From the NCBI GenBank assembly GCA_963922335.1, contig CAWUIB010000001.1, positions 434,001 through 498,000 of the forward strand: a stretch of DNA of 64,000 nucleotides, in the 5' to 3' direction. This DNA is from CALBPI01 sp963922335. GTDB taxonomy: Bacteria > Pseudomonadota > Gammaproteobacteria > Steroidobacterales > Woeseiaceae. Below the pieces are notes generated by a model. That model searched no databases. It saw only the letters and a program-made list of their open reading frames with translations, and had not been told where the DNA came from. Of this stretch, positions 18,154 to 27,120 are shown in pieces (position 1 is the first letter of the stretch; each line of letters opens with the position of its first letter). The position numbers were made by a program, and so were the translations under genes.

Positions 18154-18184
18154 GCATTGAGAGCTCGGTTGCGGAGAACATTAC

Positions 18185-20701
18185 ATGGCTGACGTTACGG
18201 TCACACAATTCGCTGAAGTACTGAAGGTGCCGGTCGACAAGCTGCTGGAGCAGCTCGACGAAGCCGGCATTTCGGTCAAAGGCGCGGATGACACGATCAG
18301 TGAAGACGCGAAAATGGAGCTGCTCGGCTATTTGCGCCGACAGCGTGGCAAGAGTGAAAGCAAGCTCGCTGCTGCCCCGCGTAAGATCACACTGAAGCGT
18401 AAATCACAGACTGAACTGCGAATGTCTGGCAACAAGGGCAGCTCACGTACGGTCGCTGTTGAGGTTCGCAAGAAGCGTACCTACGTGAAACGCGACGTTC
18501 TTGAGGAGCAGGCCAAGGCGCAGCAGGACGAGCTTGAAAAAGCGCAAGCTGAGCGCACGGCTCAGGAAGAGGCCCGCAAGGCGGAGCAAGAGGCCGCAGA
18601 GCGCAAAGCTCAGGAAGAGCGCGAGCGCGAGCAGCGCGAAGCTGAGGAAGCAGCGAAGCGACGCGCAGACGAGGAAGAGCGCAAGCGTGCCGAAGCGCAG
18701 AAGGTCGAAGACGAACGTCGTAAGGCTCAGGAGGCTCGCGAGCGAGCAGATCGTGAGGCGAAACAGCGCGATGCAAATCGTGGTGGAGCTAGTAAAGATA
18801 AGACCAAGTACGGCCGTAAAGAGCTACACGTGGCGGGCGACAAGAGCGGCCGACGCAAGCGCAAGCGCCCAGCTCAACGCAGACGTCCGAGCTCGGTCAA
18901 TGTCGAGTCACAACATGGATTCGAGAAACCGACAGCACCGGTGATCCGTGACGTTGAGATTCCGGAGACGATTTCGGTCGCCGACTTGTCACAGCGAATG
19001 GCTGTAAAAGCCACCGAGGTCATCAAGGCGCTGATGGGCATGGGCGCGATGGTCACCATCAACCAGGTCATCGACCAGGATACTGCGACGCTCGTCGTTG
19101 AGGAGTTGGGACACAAGGCGATTCCGATCAGCGACAGCAGTGTTGATGACGAGCTGCTGGAAGCGGTATCGAATGAGTCTGGTGACGCGCAGTCGCGACC
19201 ACCGGTCGTGACGATCATGGGCCACGTAGACCACGGTAAAACCTCTTTGCTCGACTACATCCGTCGCTCCAAAGTTGCTGCGGGCGAAGCCGGCGGCATT
19301 ACTCAGCACATTGGTGCTTACAAGGTTGAAACCGATAACGGCGAAATCTGCTTCTTGGATACCCCGGGTCACGCGGCCTTTACTGCAATGCGCGCACGTG
19401 GTGCTCAGGCCACCGACATCGTGATCCTTGTGGTTGCGGCTGACGATGGTGTCATGCCGCAAACGATTGAGGCGATTCAGCATTCGAAAGCGGCTGAGGT
19501 GCCACTTGTTGTTGCGGTCAACAAGATCGATCGTGAGAACGCCGACCCGGACCGTGTGCGCACCGAGTTGTCGCAGCACGAAGTTATCCCGGAAGACTGG
19601 GGTGGTGAGTCGCAGTTCGTGAATGTGTCCGCGCATACGGGCGAGGGTATCGATGCACTGCTCGAGGCTGTCCTACTCCAGGCGGAAGTGATGGACCTCA
19701 AGGCGGTCAAAGACGGCCAGGCGAAAGGTCTTGTCGTTGAAGGATCGCTTGAGAAAGGCCGTGGTGCGGTAGCCACTGTGCTCGTGCAGAGCGGCACGCT
19801 ACGCCAGGGCGACTACATTCTCGCAGGTGAGGAATACGGCCGCATTCGTGCAATGTTCAACGAACAGCAGGAGTCCGTGCAGGAGGCTGGTCCATCGACC
19901 CCAGCCGTAGTGCTTGGATTGTCCGGCGTGCCGGCGCCAGGCGACGAAGTGCTTGCGCTAGAAGACGATCGCAAGGCTCGAGAAGTTGCGGAGTACCGAC
20001 AGGCGAAAGCGCGCGATACGAAACTGGCACAACAGCAGGCAGCCAAGCTGGAAAACGTCTTCAACCAGATGGCCGAAGGCGAAAAAGTGTCCGTCTCATT
20101 GCTGATTAAGGCAGACGTGAATGGCAGTGCGGAAGCGCTCAAGGATTCTCTCGAGTCAATTTCGAACGACGAGGTCACCGTCAAGGTAATTGCGGCCGGT
20201 GTCGGCGGTATCACCGAATCGGATATCACGCTGGCTTCGGCGTCGAACGCAATTGTCATTGGCTTTAACGTGCGTGCGGATGCGGCGGCCAGAAACCAGA
20301 TCAAGGAATCCGAGGTCGATCTTCGTTACTACAGCATCATCTATGAGGCGATCGACGACGTGAAAGCAGCCGTCAGTGGTCTGCTGTCACCCGAGGTTCG
20401 CGAGCAGATTGTGGGTCTTGCGGAAGTACGCGAGGTGTTCAGATCGCCGAAACTTGGAAACGTGGCCGGATGTATGGTCGCTGACGGATACGTCAAGCGC
20501 TCGCTGCCGATCCGCGTCCTGCGGGACAACGTGGTGATCTACGAGGGCGAGCTTGAGTCGTTACGCCGGTTTAAAGATGACGTCAACGAAGTGCGTGCGG
20601 GAACCGAATGCGGTATCGGCGTCAAGAACTACAACGACGTTAAGGTCGGCGATCAAATCGAGTGTTATGAGCGTGTAGAAGTCGCGCGCAAAATCGATTG
20701 A
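18185..20701 (+). CDS. infB: Translation initiation factor IF-2
   Basis: GTPase that places fMet-tRNA on the 30S subunit. The 838-residue protein has an N-terminal IF2 domain, a long charged Glu/Lys/Ala/Arg linker (about 100-210) predicted as helix, a second N-terminal module near 255, and the GTPase domain with G1 GHVDHGKT at 346-353, G3 DTPGH and G4 NKID. Domains II-IV follow. GGAG lies upstream of the ATG. The TGA overlaps the rbfA ATG by one base. Confidence 0.98.
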   Translation: MADVTVTQFAEVLKVPVDKLLEQLDEAGISVKGADDTISEDAKMELLGYLRRQRGKSESKLAAAPRKITLKRKSQTELRMSGNKGSSRTVAVEVRKKRTYVKRDVLEEQAKAQQDELEKAQAERTAQEEARKAEQEAAERKAQEEREREQREAEEAAKRRADEEERKRAEAQKVEDERRKAQEARERADREAKQRDANRGGASKDKTKYGRKELHVAGDKSGRRKRKRPAQRRRPSSVNVESQHGFEKPTAPVIRDVEIPETISVADLSQRMAVKATEVIKALMGMGAMVTINQVIDQDTATLVVEELGHKAIPISDSSVDDELLEAVSNESGDAQSRPPVVTIMGHVDHGKTSLLDYIRRSKVAAGEAGGITQHIGAYKVETDNGEICFLDTPGHAAFTAMRARGAQATDIVILVVAADDGVMPQTIEAIQHSKAAEVPLVVAVNKIDRENADPDRVRTELSQHEVIPEDWGGESQFVNVSAHTGEGIDALLEAVLLQAEVMDLKAVKDGQAKGLVVEGSLEKGRGAVATVLVQSGTLRQGDYILAGEEYGRIRAMFNEQQESVQEAGPSTPAVVLGLSGVPAPGDEVLALEDDRKAREVAEYRQAKARDTKLAQQQAAKLENVFNQMAEGEKVSVSLLIKADVNGSAEALKDSLESISNDEVTVKVIAAGVGGITESDITLASASNAIVIGFNVRADAAARNQIKESEVDLRYYSIIYEAIDDVKAAVSGLLSPEVREQIVGLAEVREVFRSPKLGNVAGCMVADGYVKRSLPIRVLRDNVVIYEGELESLRRFKDDVNEVRAGTECGIGVKNYNDVKVGDQIECYERVEVARKID

Positions 20702-21060
20702 TGCGGCGCGATTTCTCTCGTCAGGATCGATTAGGTGGCCAGATTCAGCGGGTGCTGAACGAGCTACTGCGATTTGAGAGCAAGGACCCCGCGCTCTCGG
20801 GAGTGAGCGTCACAGCGGTCGATTTGAGTCGCGATCTATCGGTTGCTCGAGTCTTCTTCTCAACGCTGGACCCGGAGGGCGATCCTGCACCAGTCGCTGA
20901 TGGACTTCAGCGCGCCGCCGGTTTTCTGCGCGGACGCCTGGGCCATGAACTGAAGGTCCGCCGTGTGCCGGAGTTGCGCTTTCAACATGACGACAGCGCT
21001 GCGCGTGCGCAGGCGCTTTCCGCATTGATCGACGCCAGCGAGACTACTGACCCGGAGTAA
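20701..21060 (+). CDS. rbfA: 30S ribosome-binding factor RbfA
   Basis: Late 30S maturation factor, also important for growth in the cold. The 119-residue product has the family features IQRVLNELLRFESKDP and SVTAVDLSRDLSVARVFFS. Start is taken as ATG 20701, giving a TGATG junction with infB; a TTG immediately before it is an equally placed alternative adding one residue. truB follows after 6 bases. Confidence 0.96.
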   Translation: MRRDFSRQDRLGGQIQRVLNELLRFESKDPALSGVSVTAVDLSRDLSVARVFFSTLDPEGDPAPVADGLQRAAGFLRGRLGHELKVRRVPELRFQHDDSAARAQALSALIDASETTDPE

Positions 21061-21066
21061 TTTTGG

Positions 21067-21981
21067 GTGGCCCTCGAGAAACGTGACCTGCATGGGGTGA
21101 TTCTGCTGGACAAGCCGCAGGGCCTTTCCAGCAATCGAGCGTTGCAGCGCGTCAAACGTCTGCTCAAGGCGAGAAAGGCGGGCCATACCGGCAGTCTTGA
21201 TCCGCTTGCCACAGGCATGCTCCCGATCTGTTTGGGTGATGCCACTCGGTTTTCGCAGTATTTGCTCGACGCTAGCAAGCGTTACCACGTCCGTGCCCGG
21301 CTAGGGTCTTCTTCGACAACGGGCGATGGTGAAGGCGCACTGTCAGCCGGTGTCCCTATTCCTGATTTCTCTCACGATGAATGGCAAGCGGTGGCAAATC
21401 GATTTGTCGGGGAGATCGAGCAGACCCCGCCGATGTATTCGGCGCTGAAGCATGATGGCAAACGGCTATATGAAATCGCGCGTCAGGGTAGGACTGTGGA
21501 GAGACCGCCGAGACGTATCACGATCGTTGATTGTGCTGTGCTCTCGATCGAGCATGACGTTCTGGAGCTAGATGTACATTGCTCCAAGGGGACCTACATT
21601 CGTACTCTGGTGGAGGACATCGCCACCGCAGCAGGCACACTGGCGTGGACAGAGCGGCTTCATCGAACGGCTGTATCACCGTTTCACCAACCGATGATCT
21701 CGTTGGAAATGCTGGAGACCGATGTTGAGCAAGGCCGTGATCCTGCGGCGCACCTATTGCCGGTTGGCAGTTGCATCGAGACGATGCCCTCAATGGATTT
21801 GGACCGGGCCGCGTCGCTCGCTTTTTGCGAAGGACAAGCGATCCATGTTGAGTACCCCAAAGGGCGCTACCGGTGCGTGGGGCCGGAGTGCTTGCTCTTG
21901 GGGGTTGTCGAGATCGATTCAGATGGGCAGATCGCCGGGCGCAAAGTGCTGTCGAGCGCCCGCGAAACGCTTTCACGCTGA
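21067..21981 (+). CDS. truB: tRNA pseudouridine(55) synthase TruB
   Basis: Makes pseudouridine 55 in the T-loop of tRNAs. GTG start at 21067; 304 residues. The catalytic motif GHTGSLDPLATGMLP contains the active-site Asp (about residue 44), and GVILLDKPQGLSSN opens the fold. The C-terminal PUA-like region is present. Fifth gene of the rimP operon. Confidence 0.97.
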   Translation: MALEKRDLHGVILLDKPQGLSSNRALQRVKRLLKARKAGHTGSLDPLATGMLPICLGDATRFSQYLLDASKRYHVRARLGSSSTTGDGEGALSAGVPIPDFSHDEWQAVANRFVGEIEQTPPMYSALKHDGKRLYEIARQGRTVERPPRRITIVDCAVLSIEHDVLELDVHCSKGTYIRTLVEDIATAAGTLAWTERLHRTAVSPFHQPMISLEMLETDVEQGRDPAAHLLPVGSCIETMPSMDLDRAASLAFCEGQAIHVEYPKGRYRCVGPECLLLGVVEIDSDGQIAGRKVLSSARETLSR

Positions 21982-22010
21982 GAAAACCCCTATATCCACT
22001 ATGCGAAACG

Positions 22011-22040
22011 TTGTTTCAAAAGATACGACCGAGTTACAAT
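22011..22040 (+). promoter_or_regulatory. Putative rpsO promoter
   Basis: TTGTTT (22011-22016) and TACAAT (22035-22040) with an 18-base spacer lie in the 196-base truB-rpsO gap. They give a leader of about 130 bases before rpsO. A separate rpsO promoter is known in E. coli, so the placement makes sense. Confidence 0.5.
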
Positions 22041-22177
22041 GAGGGGCTTTTTGATTCGAACCACTCGGCATTGCCTAGCTGGGTGACTGACAACTACCCC
22101 TGAACATCGGTGTTTCGCCAGGCATGAAATAGGCGGGATTTCTGGTGAGGGCGGTGAATTGACTGGAGTTTGACACC

Positions 22178-22447
22178 ATGCCATTGACCACAGAACGCAA
22201 GAACAGCATCGTCGAAGAATATCGGCGCGACGATAACGACACAGGGTCTCCTGAAGTTCAGGTTGCACTCTTGTCGGCACGCATCGCTGACCTGACTGGC
22301 CACTTCAACAGCCACAAGAAAGACCATCACTCACGCCTCGGGTTGCTGAAGATGGTTAACAAGCGTCGCAAGCTGCTCGACTATCTGAAGAAAAAGGACC
22401 AGGAACGCTATTTCGATTTGATCAAGCGTCTCGGTCTGCGTCGCTGA
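22178..22447 (+). CDS. rpsO: 30S ribosomal protein S15
   Basis: Primary 16S rRNA-binding protein of the 30S platform, 89 residues with the typical all-helical sequence (DTGSPEVQVALLSARI, LTGHFNSHKKDHHSRLGLL). GGAG precedes the ATG. In E. coli S15 represses its own translation through a leader pseudoknot; I did not resolve an equivalent here. pnp follows after a strong hairpin. Confidence 0.98.
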   Translation: MPLTTERKNSIVEEYRRDDNDTGSPEVQVALLSARIADLTGHFNSHKKDHHSRLGLLKMVNKRRKLLDYLKKKDQERYFDLIKRLGLRR

Positions 22448-22475
22448 GTAACAGTTCGACGTGACTACCCCATCC

Positions 22476-22514
22476 GCGCCCCTGTTGACTGGAAACAGCC
22501 AACCGGGGCGCTTT
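22476..22514 (+). terminator. Long hairpin between rpsO and pnp (terminator/processing site)
   Basis: A stem of about 14 pairs: GCGCCCC, GTTG and CTG arms pair with CAG, CAAC and GGGGCGC around a GAAA loop, with two single mismatches, followed by TTTGTATTT. It can act as the rpsO attenuator. The long double-stranded stem also resembles the RNase III-processed pnp leader known from E. coli. Confidence 0.75.
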
Positions 22515-22555
22515 GTATTTGCAGGCAGGAAAGAAAGAGTAATTAAGGAAACAGC

Positions 22556-24676
22556 GTGAACGCGATAACCAAGACATTCCAATATGGCGAACATGAGGTT
22601 CGTATCGAAACGGGCGAGATCGCAAGACAATCTGACGCGGCCGTTCTGGTCAGCATGGGCGACACCACGGTGCTGGTAACCGCGGTTGGCAGAAAAACCG
22701 CAGACCCGGGTCGCGATTTCTTCCCGCTCACCGTGAACTATCAGGAAAAAACCTACGCGGCGGGCAAAATCCCAGGTGGATTCTTCAAGCGAGAAGGACG
22801 CCCAAGCGAGAAAGAAACGTTAACGAGCCGACTGATTGACCGACCGATCCGTCCGCTGTTCCCGAAAGGCTTCACGAACGAAGTTCAGGTTATTGCGACG
22901 GTCATGTCGCTGGATCCGCAGATCGATCCGGATATTCCGTCTCTGATCGGCGCGTCGGCATCGTTGGCACTCTCGGGTATGCCGTTTCAGGGCCCGATTG
23001 GTGCAGCGCGGGTTGGCTACGTCGATGGCGACTATGTCTTGAACCCGACGGCGGCGACGCTGGAAGGTTCCTCTCTCGACCTGGTTGTCGCAGGTACTGC
23101 CGACGCAGTGCTGATGGTGGAATCGGAAGCGGACCGGCTTTCGGAAGAAATCATGCTGGGCGCCGTTGTCTACGGTCACGACCAGATGCAGGTCGCAATT
23201 AACGCGATTGCCGAACTCAAAAGCGAAGCAGGCCAGCCTGCTTGGGAGTGGGCGCCTGCTGAGGAAAACACGGCACTGGCAGCCGCGGTTGCAGCTTCGG
23301 CGACTGACGGTCTTACAGCTGCATACCAAATCACCGAGAAGCAGTCTCGCCAGGACGCTGTGCGCACGGCGAAATCGGAGACGATGGAAGCGCTCGCCGG
23401 TGGTGATGATGCCGAGTACACCCCCGAAGAAGTGGGCGGTGCTCTGTCGAAACTCGAGAAGACGATCGTTCGTGGTCGCGTACTGGATGGACACCCGCGT
23501 ATCGATGGTCGTGATTTGACGACGGTACGTCCGATTGCCAGTCGTGTGGGCGTGCTGCCCCGCACGCATGGTTCTGCGCTGTTCACTCGTGGGGAAACGC
23601 AGGCTATCGTGGTCGCGACACTCGGCACCGGTAGGGACGCCCAGATTATCGACGCGTTGGAAGGCGAGCGTAAAGAGAACTTTATGCTGCACTACAACTT
23701 TCCTCCGTACTGCGTTGGTGAGACAGGATTTATTGGTAGCCCTAAGCGCCGTGAAATCGGTCATGGCAAGCTTGCACGCCGTGGTATTCAGGCGGTCTTG
23801 CCGACGATCGAAGAGTTTCCGTACGTGATCCGCGTGGTCTCAGAAATCACCGAATCCAACGGCTCGAGCTCGATGGCGTCGGTTTGCGGCAGTAGCCTTG
23901 CACTGATGGATGCCGGTGTGCCGACCAAAGCGCCCGTGGCGGGCGTTGCTATGGGGCTCGTTAAGGATGGCGATCGCTTCGCCGTACTGACCGATATCCT
24001 GGGTGATGAGGATCACCTCGGCGATATGGACTTTAAAGTGGCTGGTACCGACAATGGCGTGACCGCTTTGCAGATGGATATCAAGATCCAGGGCATCACG
24101 AAGGAAATCATGTCGAGCGCTTTGGCGCAGGCTAAAGATGCACGCCTGCATATCCTCGGCGAAATGGCGAATGCCATCACGAAGCCGCGTGAAGAGATGT
24201 CTGATTGGGCACCGACCATCATGTCGATCAAAATCGATCCTGAGAAGATCCGTGACGTCATCGGTAAAGGTGGTGCGGTTATCCGTGCAATCACCGAGGA
24301 AACGGGTGCTACGGTCGATATCGACAATGACGGCACGGTCCGGATCGCATCGGTTGACGGGGCTTCCGGCAAAGAAGCACGTCGCCGTATTGAACTTATC
24401 ACCGCGGAAGTTGAAGTCGGCGCAGTCTACGATGGCCGCGTGGCACGGCTAATGGATTTTGGTGCTTTCGTGACCATCCTTCCGGGCAAGGACGGACTGG
24501 TGCACATTTCGCAGATCTCAAACGAACGCGTGGAGAAGGTCAGCGACAAGCTAAGTGAAGGCGACATCGTTCGCGTCAAAGTGCTCGAGGTAGATCGTCA
24601 GGGACGTATCCGCCTCAGCATGAAAGCGTTGGCCGAGGAAGAAGGTCAGGCTTCGGGCGGCGAAGAAGAAGAGTAA
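22556..24676 (+). CDS. pnp: Polyribonucleotide nucleotidyltransferase (PNPase)
   Basis: Phosphate-dependent 3'-5' exoribonuclease of the degradosome. GTG start at 22556; 706 residues. Two RNase PH-like domains (first with PGGFFKREGRPSEKE; second, catalytic, with YNFPPYCVGETG and LGDEDHLGDMDFKVAGT) flank a helical linker. A KH domain (IRDVIGKGGAVIRAITEETG) and a C-terminal S1 domain (GRVARLMDFGAFVTILPGKD) follow. Normal family length. Confidence 0.98.
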   Translation: MNAITKTFQYGEHEVRIETGEIARQSDAAVLVSMGDTTVLVTAVGRKTADPGRDFFPLTVNYQEKTYAAGKIPGGFFKREGRPSEKETLTSRLIDRPIRPLFPKGFTNEVQVIATVMSLDPQIDPDIPSLIGASASLALSGMPFQGPIGAARVGYVDGDYVLNPTAATLEGSSLDLVVAGTADAVLMVESEADRLSEEIMLGAVVYGHDQMQVAINAIAELKSEAGQPAWEWAPAEENTALAAAVAASATDGLTAAYQITEKQSRQDAVRTAKSETMEALAGGDDAEYTPEEVGGALSKLEKTIVRGRVLDGHPRIDGRDLTTVRPIASRVGVLPRTHGSALFTRGETQAIVVATLGTGRDAQIIDALEGERKENFMLHYNFPPYCVGETGFIGSPKRREIGHGKLARRGIQAVLPTIEEFPYVIRVVSEITESNGSSSMASVCGSSLALMDAGVPTKAPVAGVAMGLVKDGDRFAVLTDILGDEDHLGDMDFKVAGTDNGVTALQMDIKIQGITKEIMSSALAQAKDARLHILGEMANAITKPREEMSDWAPTIMSIKIDPEKIRDVIGKGGAVIRAITEETGATVDIDNDGTVRIASVDGASGKEARRRIELITAEVEVGAVYDGRVARLMDFGAFVTILPGKDGLVHISQISNERVEKVSDKLSEGDIVRVKVLEVDRQGRIRLSMKALAEEEGQASGGEEEE

Positions 24677-24683
24677 GCGCAGG

Positions 24684-24709
24684 GCCGACCGGTCTTTAGA
24701 CCGGTCGGC
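24684..24709. terminator. Perfect 12-bp inverted repeat between converging pnp and yheT
   Basis: GCCGACCGGTCT pairs with AGACCGGTCGGC around two T. It lies 7 bases after the pnp stop and covers the last four codons and stop of the leftward yheT gene. There is no good U-tract on either strand, so it may block exonucleases or act as a bidirectional stop together with Rho. Confidence 0.6.
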
Positions 24710-25673
24710 TCATTCTCTCAAAGTGCCAGCAGAGCCGCTCTGGCAACCAGAAAGAGAGTTTCCCGGGCATGGCGCCTTGCACGAAACCGACGTGTCCTCC
24801 GCGTTCGGTGTATTCCAAAGTAACAGCCTCGCTGACATCCTCCGACGTCGGCAGTAGTGAGCGCGAAATAAACGGATCATCTACCGCGTGAATCACGGTT
24901 GTGGGTACCTGGATGTCCCGCATGAATTGTTTGCTGCTGCAACGGCTGTAGTAGTCGTCTTTACCATTGAATCCATGCATGGGCGCGGTCACCATGTCAT
25001 CGAATTCCTCGAAAGTCTTGGTTCGAAGCGCCGCTGCCAAATCGAATGCGACAGGATCCCGCCCGAATTTGCGGACGAGGGATTTCTTCATATTTCGCAT
25101 CAAATGCCACTGATAAAGTCTTGAAAAACCCTGCGAAACAGCATCGGACGCGCCCTGTAAATCAAACGGAACGGAGACCGCTGCAGCTGCCTGGACCGGG
25201 GTGTTGCCCCGGCGTTCTCCGAGATATTTCAGTAGCGTATTGCCGCCCAGCGAATAACCACACGCAAACAGCGGAATGTCGGCGTACCGATCACCGATGA
25301 CTTCGAATACGCCACCGGGGTCAGATGTCTCACCCGCATGATATCGGCGAGGCATTGAGTTCGGATGTCCGCCGCAATCGCGTGCATGGAGCACGACACT
25401 GAGCCATCCACGTCGATAAGCCTCGTCGGCAAGTCCTCGGGCGTAACTCGACTCACTGGAACCCTCAAGCCCATGGAGAATCACCAGAACTGCGGTCGGA
25501 GGCTGGTCTGGGGGCAGCGGGTGCCAATCGAGGGCGACCGTGTCTGAATCAGGTAAACGAAATACTTCGCGATCCCACCGAATATCGGGCGCTCGCACCC
25601 AGCCCAGCGAAGGGAGCAAGGTCTGAACATGGTGATGGGCGAGCCACGGCGTGGGCCGGAAGGGCTGACTCAT
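24696..25673 (-). CDS. yheT: YheT-family alpha/beta hydrolase
   Basis: Cytoplasmic alpha/beta-hydrolase of the conserved YheT/ABHD family; the physiological substrate is not established. The 325-residue protein has the oxyanion-type LVILHGLEGSSESSYARG, the nucleophile elbow ACGYSLGGNTLLKYLG (Ser141), and the late Asp and His of the triad in HAVDDPFI and ERGGHVGFV. It is the last gene of a leftward overlapping operon (ATGA with phaR), and its end lies in the 24684-24709 hairpin. Confidence 0.9.
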   Translation of the reverse strand: MSQPFRPTPWLAHHHVQTLLPSLGWVRAPDIRWDREVFRLPDSDTVALDWHPLPPDQPPTAVLVILHGLEGSSESSYARGLADEAYRRGWLSVVLHARDCGGHPNSMPRRYHAGETSDPGGVFEVIGDRYADIPLFACGYSLGGNTLLKYLGERRGNTPVQAAAAVSVPFDLQGASDAVSQGFSRLYQWHLMRNMKKSLVRKFGRDPVAFDLAAALRTKTFEEFDDMVTAPMHGFNGKDDYYSRCSSKQFMRDIQVPTTVIHAVDDPFISRSLLPTSEDVSEAVTLEYTERGGHVGFVQGAMPGKLSFWLPERLCWHFERMSRPV

Positions 25674-26236
25674 TTACGTGACGAGCGTTCCTCTGCGGAT
25701 GATTGATCGTCATCATGCGCTTTGGGGTCTTCAAGCCGGCCGCTGATCAGTCGGAATACTTCCTCCTGAACCGCGCGCCAGCGGGCGTAGTTTCGCTGGG
25801 CAAGATTCGTCACGGTTTCAACCGGGTCTATACCGACCACTTTACGAATCGTATTGCGCGCCTGCGCCTGCTGAGTCATGAACATCCGCAAGGATTGTTC
25901 CAGGTAATTGCTTACCACGCTGGGCATCGCGTTGTTGTAGGTCCGAATCACCTGCGACAGAAAATCCTCCGTCATCACAGGCTCGCCTTGTTGTTCCTGC
26001 TCAGCAATCACCTGCATAAGGATGGTGCGAGTGATGTCCTCGCCGGATTTTTTATCGATAACAACGAACGGCTCTTTCTCCAACACGAGGTCCTTTACGT
26101 GCGCCAGCGTGATGTATTTGCTGAGCTTGGTATCGTAAAGGCGGCGATTGGGGTACTTCTTTATCGTTCGCACAGGGCTATCCAGTTCCGGTCTGCGTCC
26201 AAGTGTAGCGGAATCGAAATGATATTGGACGCTCAC
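25670..26236 (-). CDS. phaR: PHA/PHB accumulation regulator PhaR
   Basis: Repressor-type regulator that in studied bacteria binds both DNA and polyhydroxyalkanoate granules. Residues 23-44 carry the DNA-binding domain signature IKKYPNRRLYDTKLSKYITL; a PHB-accumulation domain follows (VMTEDFLSQVIRTYNNAMP). 188 residues with an acidic/Ser-rich tail. GTG at 26236 overlaps the gluQ stop as GTGA; a slightly later start is possible. No pha synthesis genes lie in the window, so the target is elsewhere. Confidence 0.88.
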   Translation of the reverse strand: MSVQYHFDSATLGRRPELDSPVRTIKKYPNRRLYDTKLSKYITLAHVKDLVLEKEPFVVIDKKSGEDITRTILMQVIAEQEQQGEPVMTEDFLSQVIRTYNNAMPSVVSNYLEQSLRMFMTQQAQARNTIRKVVGIDPVETVTNLAQRNYARWRAVQEEVFRLISGRLEDPKAHDDDQSSAEERSSRK

Positions 26237-27120
26237 TCGTCAATGGATAGCGCAATCGGTTTTTGACTTAACTGCTTTGGGTCGTACGCGAGGCACGCCC
26301 ATTGCAGAATATCCGCGGGATCCGCGCCTGACATTTCAGCAGGTAAGGACATTCCCATTAGCGAAAGGCAGCGCTCAAGATTATGCGAGGGGCGGGCGTC
26401 ATCGATCGGGGGTGCGCCGGTTTGCTTACTCAGTTTTTGTCCGTCGCTAGCATTGAGTACCGGAAAATGCGCGTAGCGTGGCGTCGGTAAATCGAGCAAT
26501 CGCTGCAAATAGATTTGACGGGGTGTCGAGCTCAGCAGATCAACTCCTCTGACGACGTCGGTGACACCTTGGTATGCATCGTCTACGCACACCGCTAGTT
26601 GATAGGCGAACAGGCCGTCCCGACGACGAATCACAAAGTCACCAGGACTATCTATGAGGTTGACCGATTGTGTGCCTTGCCAGCGATCCGTGAATCGAAT
26701 CGCTTTATCTGCAATGCGAACACGCAATGCACCTTCACGAAGCGCCTTGTCCCGGCAGATGCCCGGATAGGGGTCAAGCTGCTTGCTCGCTCGCAGTTGT
26801 CTGCGGGCGCACTCGCAAAAAAAGGCAGCTCCGTTGGACTGAAGGTGAGCGATGGCATCAAGAATGCGATCAGTAGATCGGCTTTGGTAGACGATGGACT
26901 CGTCCCAGAGCAAACCGTGCTTCTCGAGTGTCGCAAGAATCGCGTCGGTTGCGCCTTCGACCTCGCGAGGCGGGTCTATGTCTTCGATTCGGAGCAGCCA
27001 TTGGCCTTGTGCATGCCGGGCATCCAGAAAGCTGACCAGCGCAGCAAATAACGAACCGAGATGAAGTGGGCCGGTCGGCGAGGGCGCAAACCGGCCAACA
27101 TAGCGGTTAGCGGTAACGAT
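26233..27120 (-). CDS. gluQ: Glutamyl-Q tRNA(Asp) synthetase, non-canonical start
   Basis: Attaches glutamate to queuosine at the tRNA-Asp anticodon. The catalytic core is complete: RFAPSPTGPLHLGSL (HIGH-like HLGS at 20-23), WLLRIEDIDPPREVEGA, DGLFAYQLAVCVDD and KLSK in DGQKLSKQTG. However, the frame has no ATG, GTG or TTG before a TTG at 26913, which would delete the ATP-binding half. The best start is ATC at 27120, giving a product that begins like relatives six residues before YVGRF and is 295 residues long; CTG at 27147 is the alternative. Either start lies inside the end of dksA, suggesting translation coupled to dksA termination at 27107. dksA-gluQ adjacency is also seen in E. coli. Confidence 0.88.
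   Translation of the reverse strand: MVTANRYVGRFAPSPTGPLHLGSLFAALVSFLDARHAQGQWLLRIEDIDPPREVEGATDAILATLEKHGLLWDESIVYQSRSTDRILDAIAHLQSNGAAFFCECARRQLRASKQLDPYPGICRDKALREGALRVRIADKAIRFTDRWQGTQSVNLIDSPGDFVIRRRDGLFAYQLAVCVDDAYQGVTDVVRGVDLLSSTPRQIYLQRLLDLPTPRYAHFPVLNASDGQKLSKQTGAPPIDDARPSHNLERCLSLMGMSLPAEMSGADPADILQWACLAYDPKQLSQKPIALSIDE

Noticed and set aside
26914..27120. gluQ as a frameshifted pseudogene
   Set aside because: The frame from YVGRF to the stop is continuous and all catalytic motifs are intact; only a standard start codon is missing.
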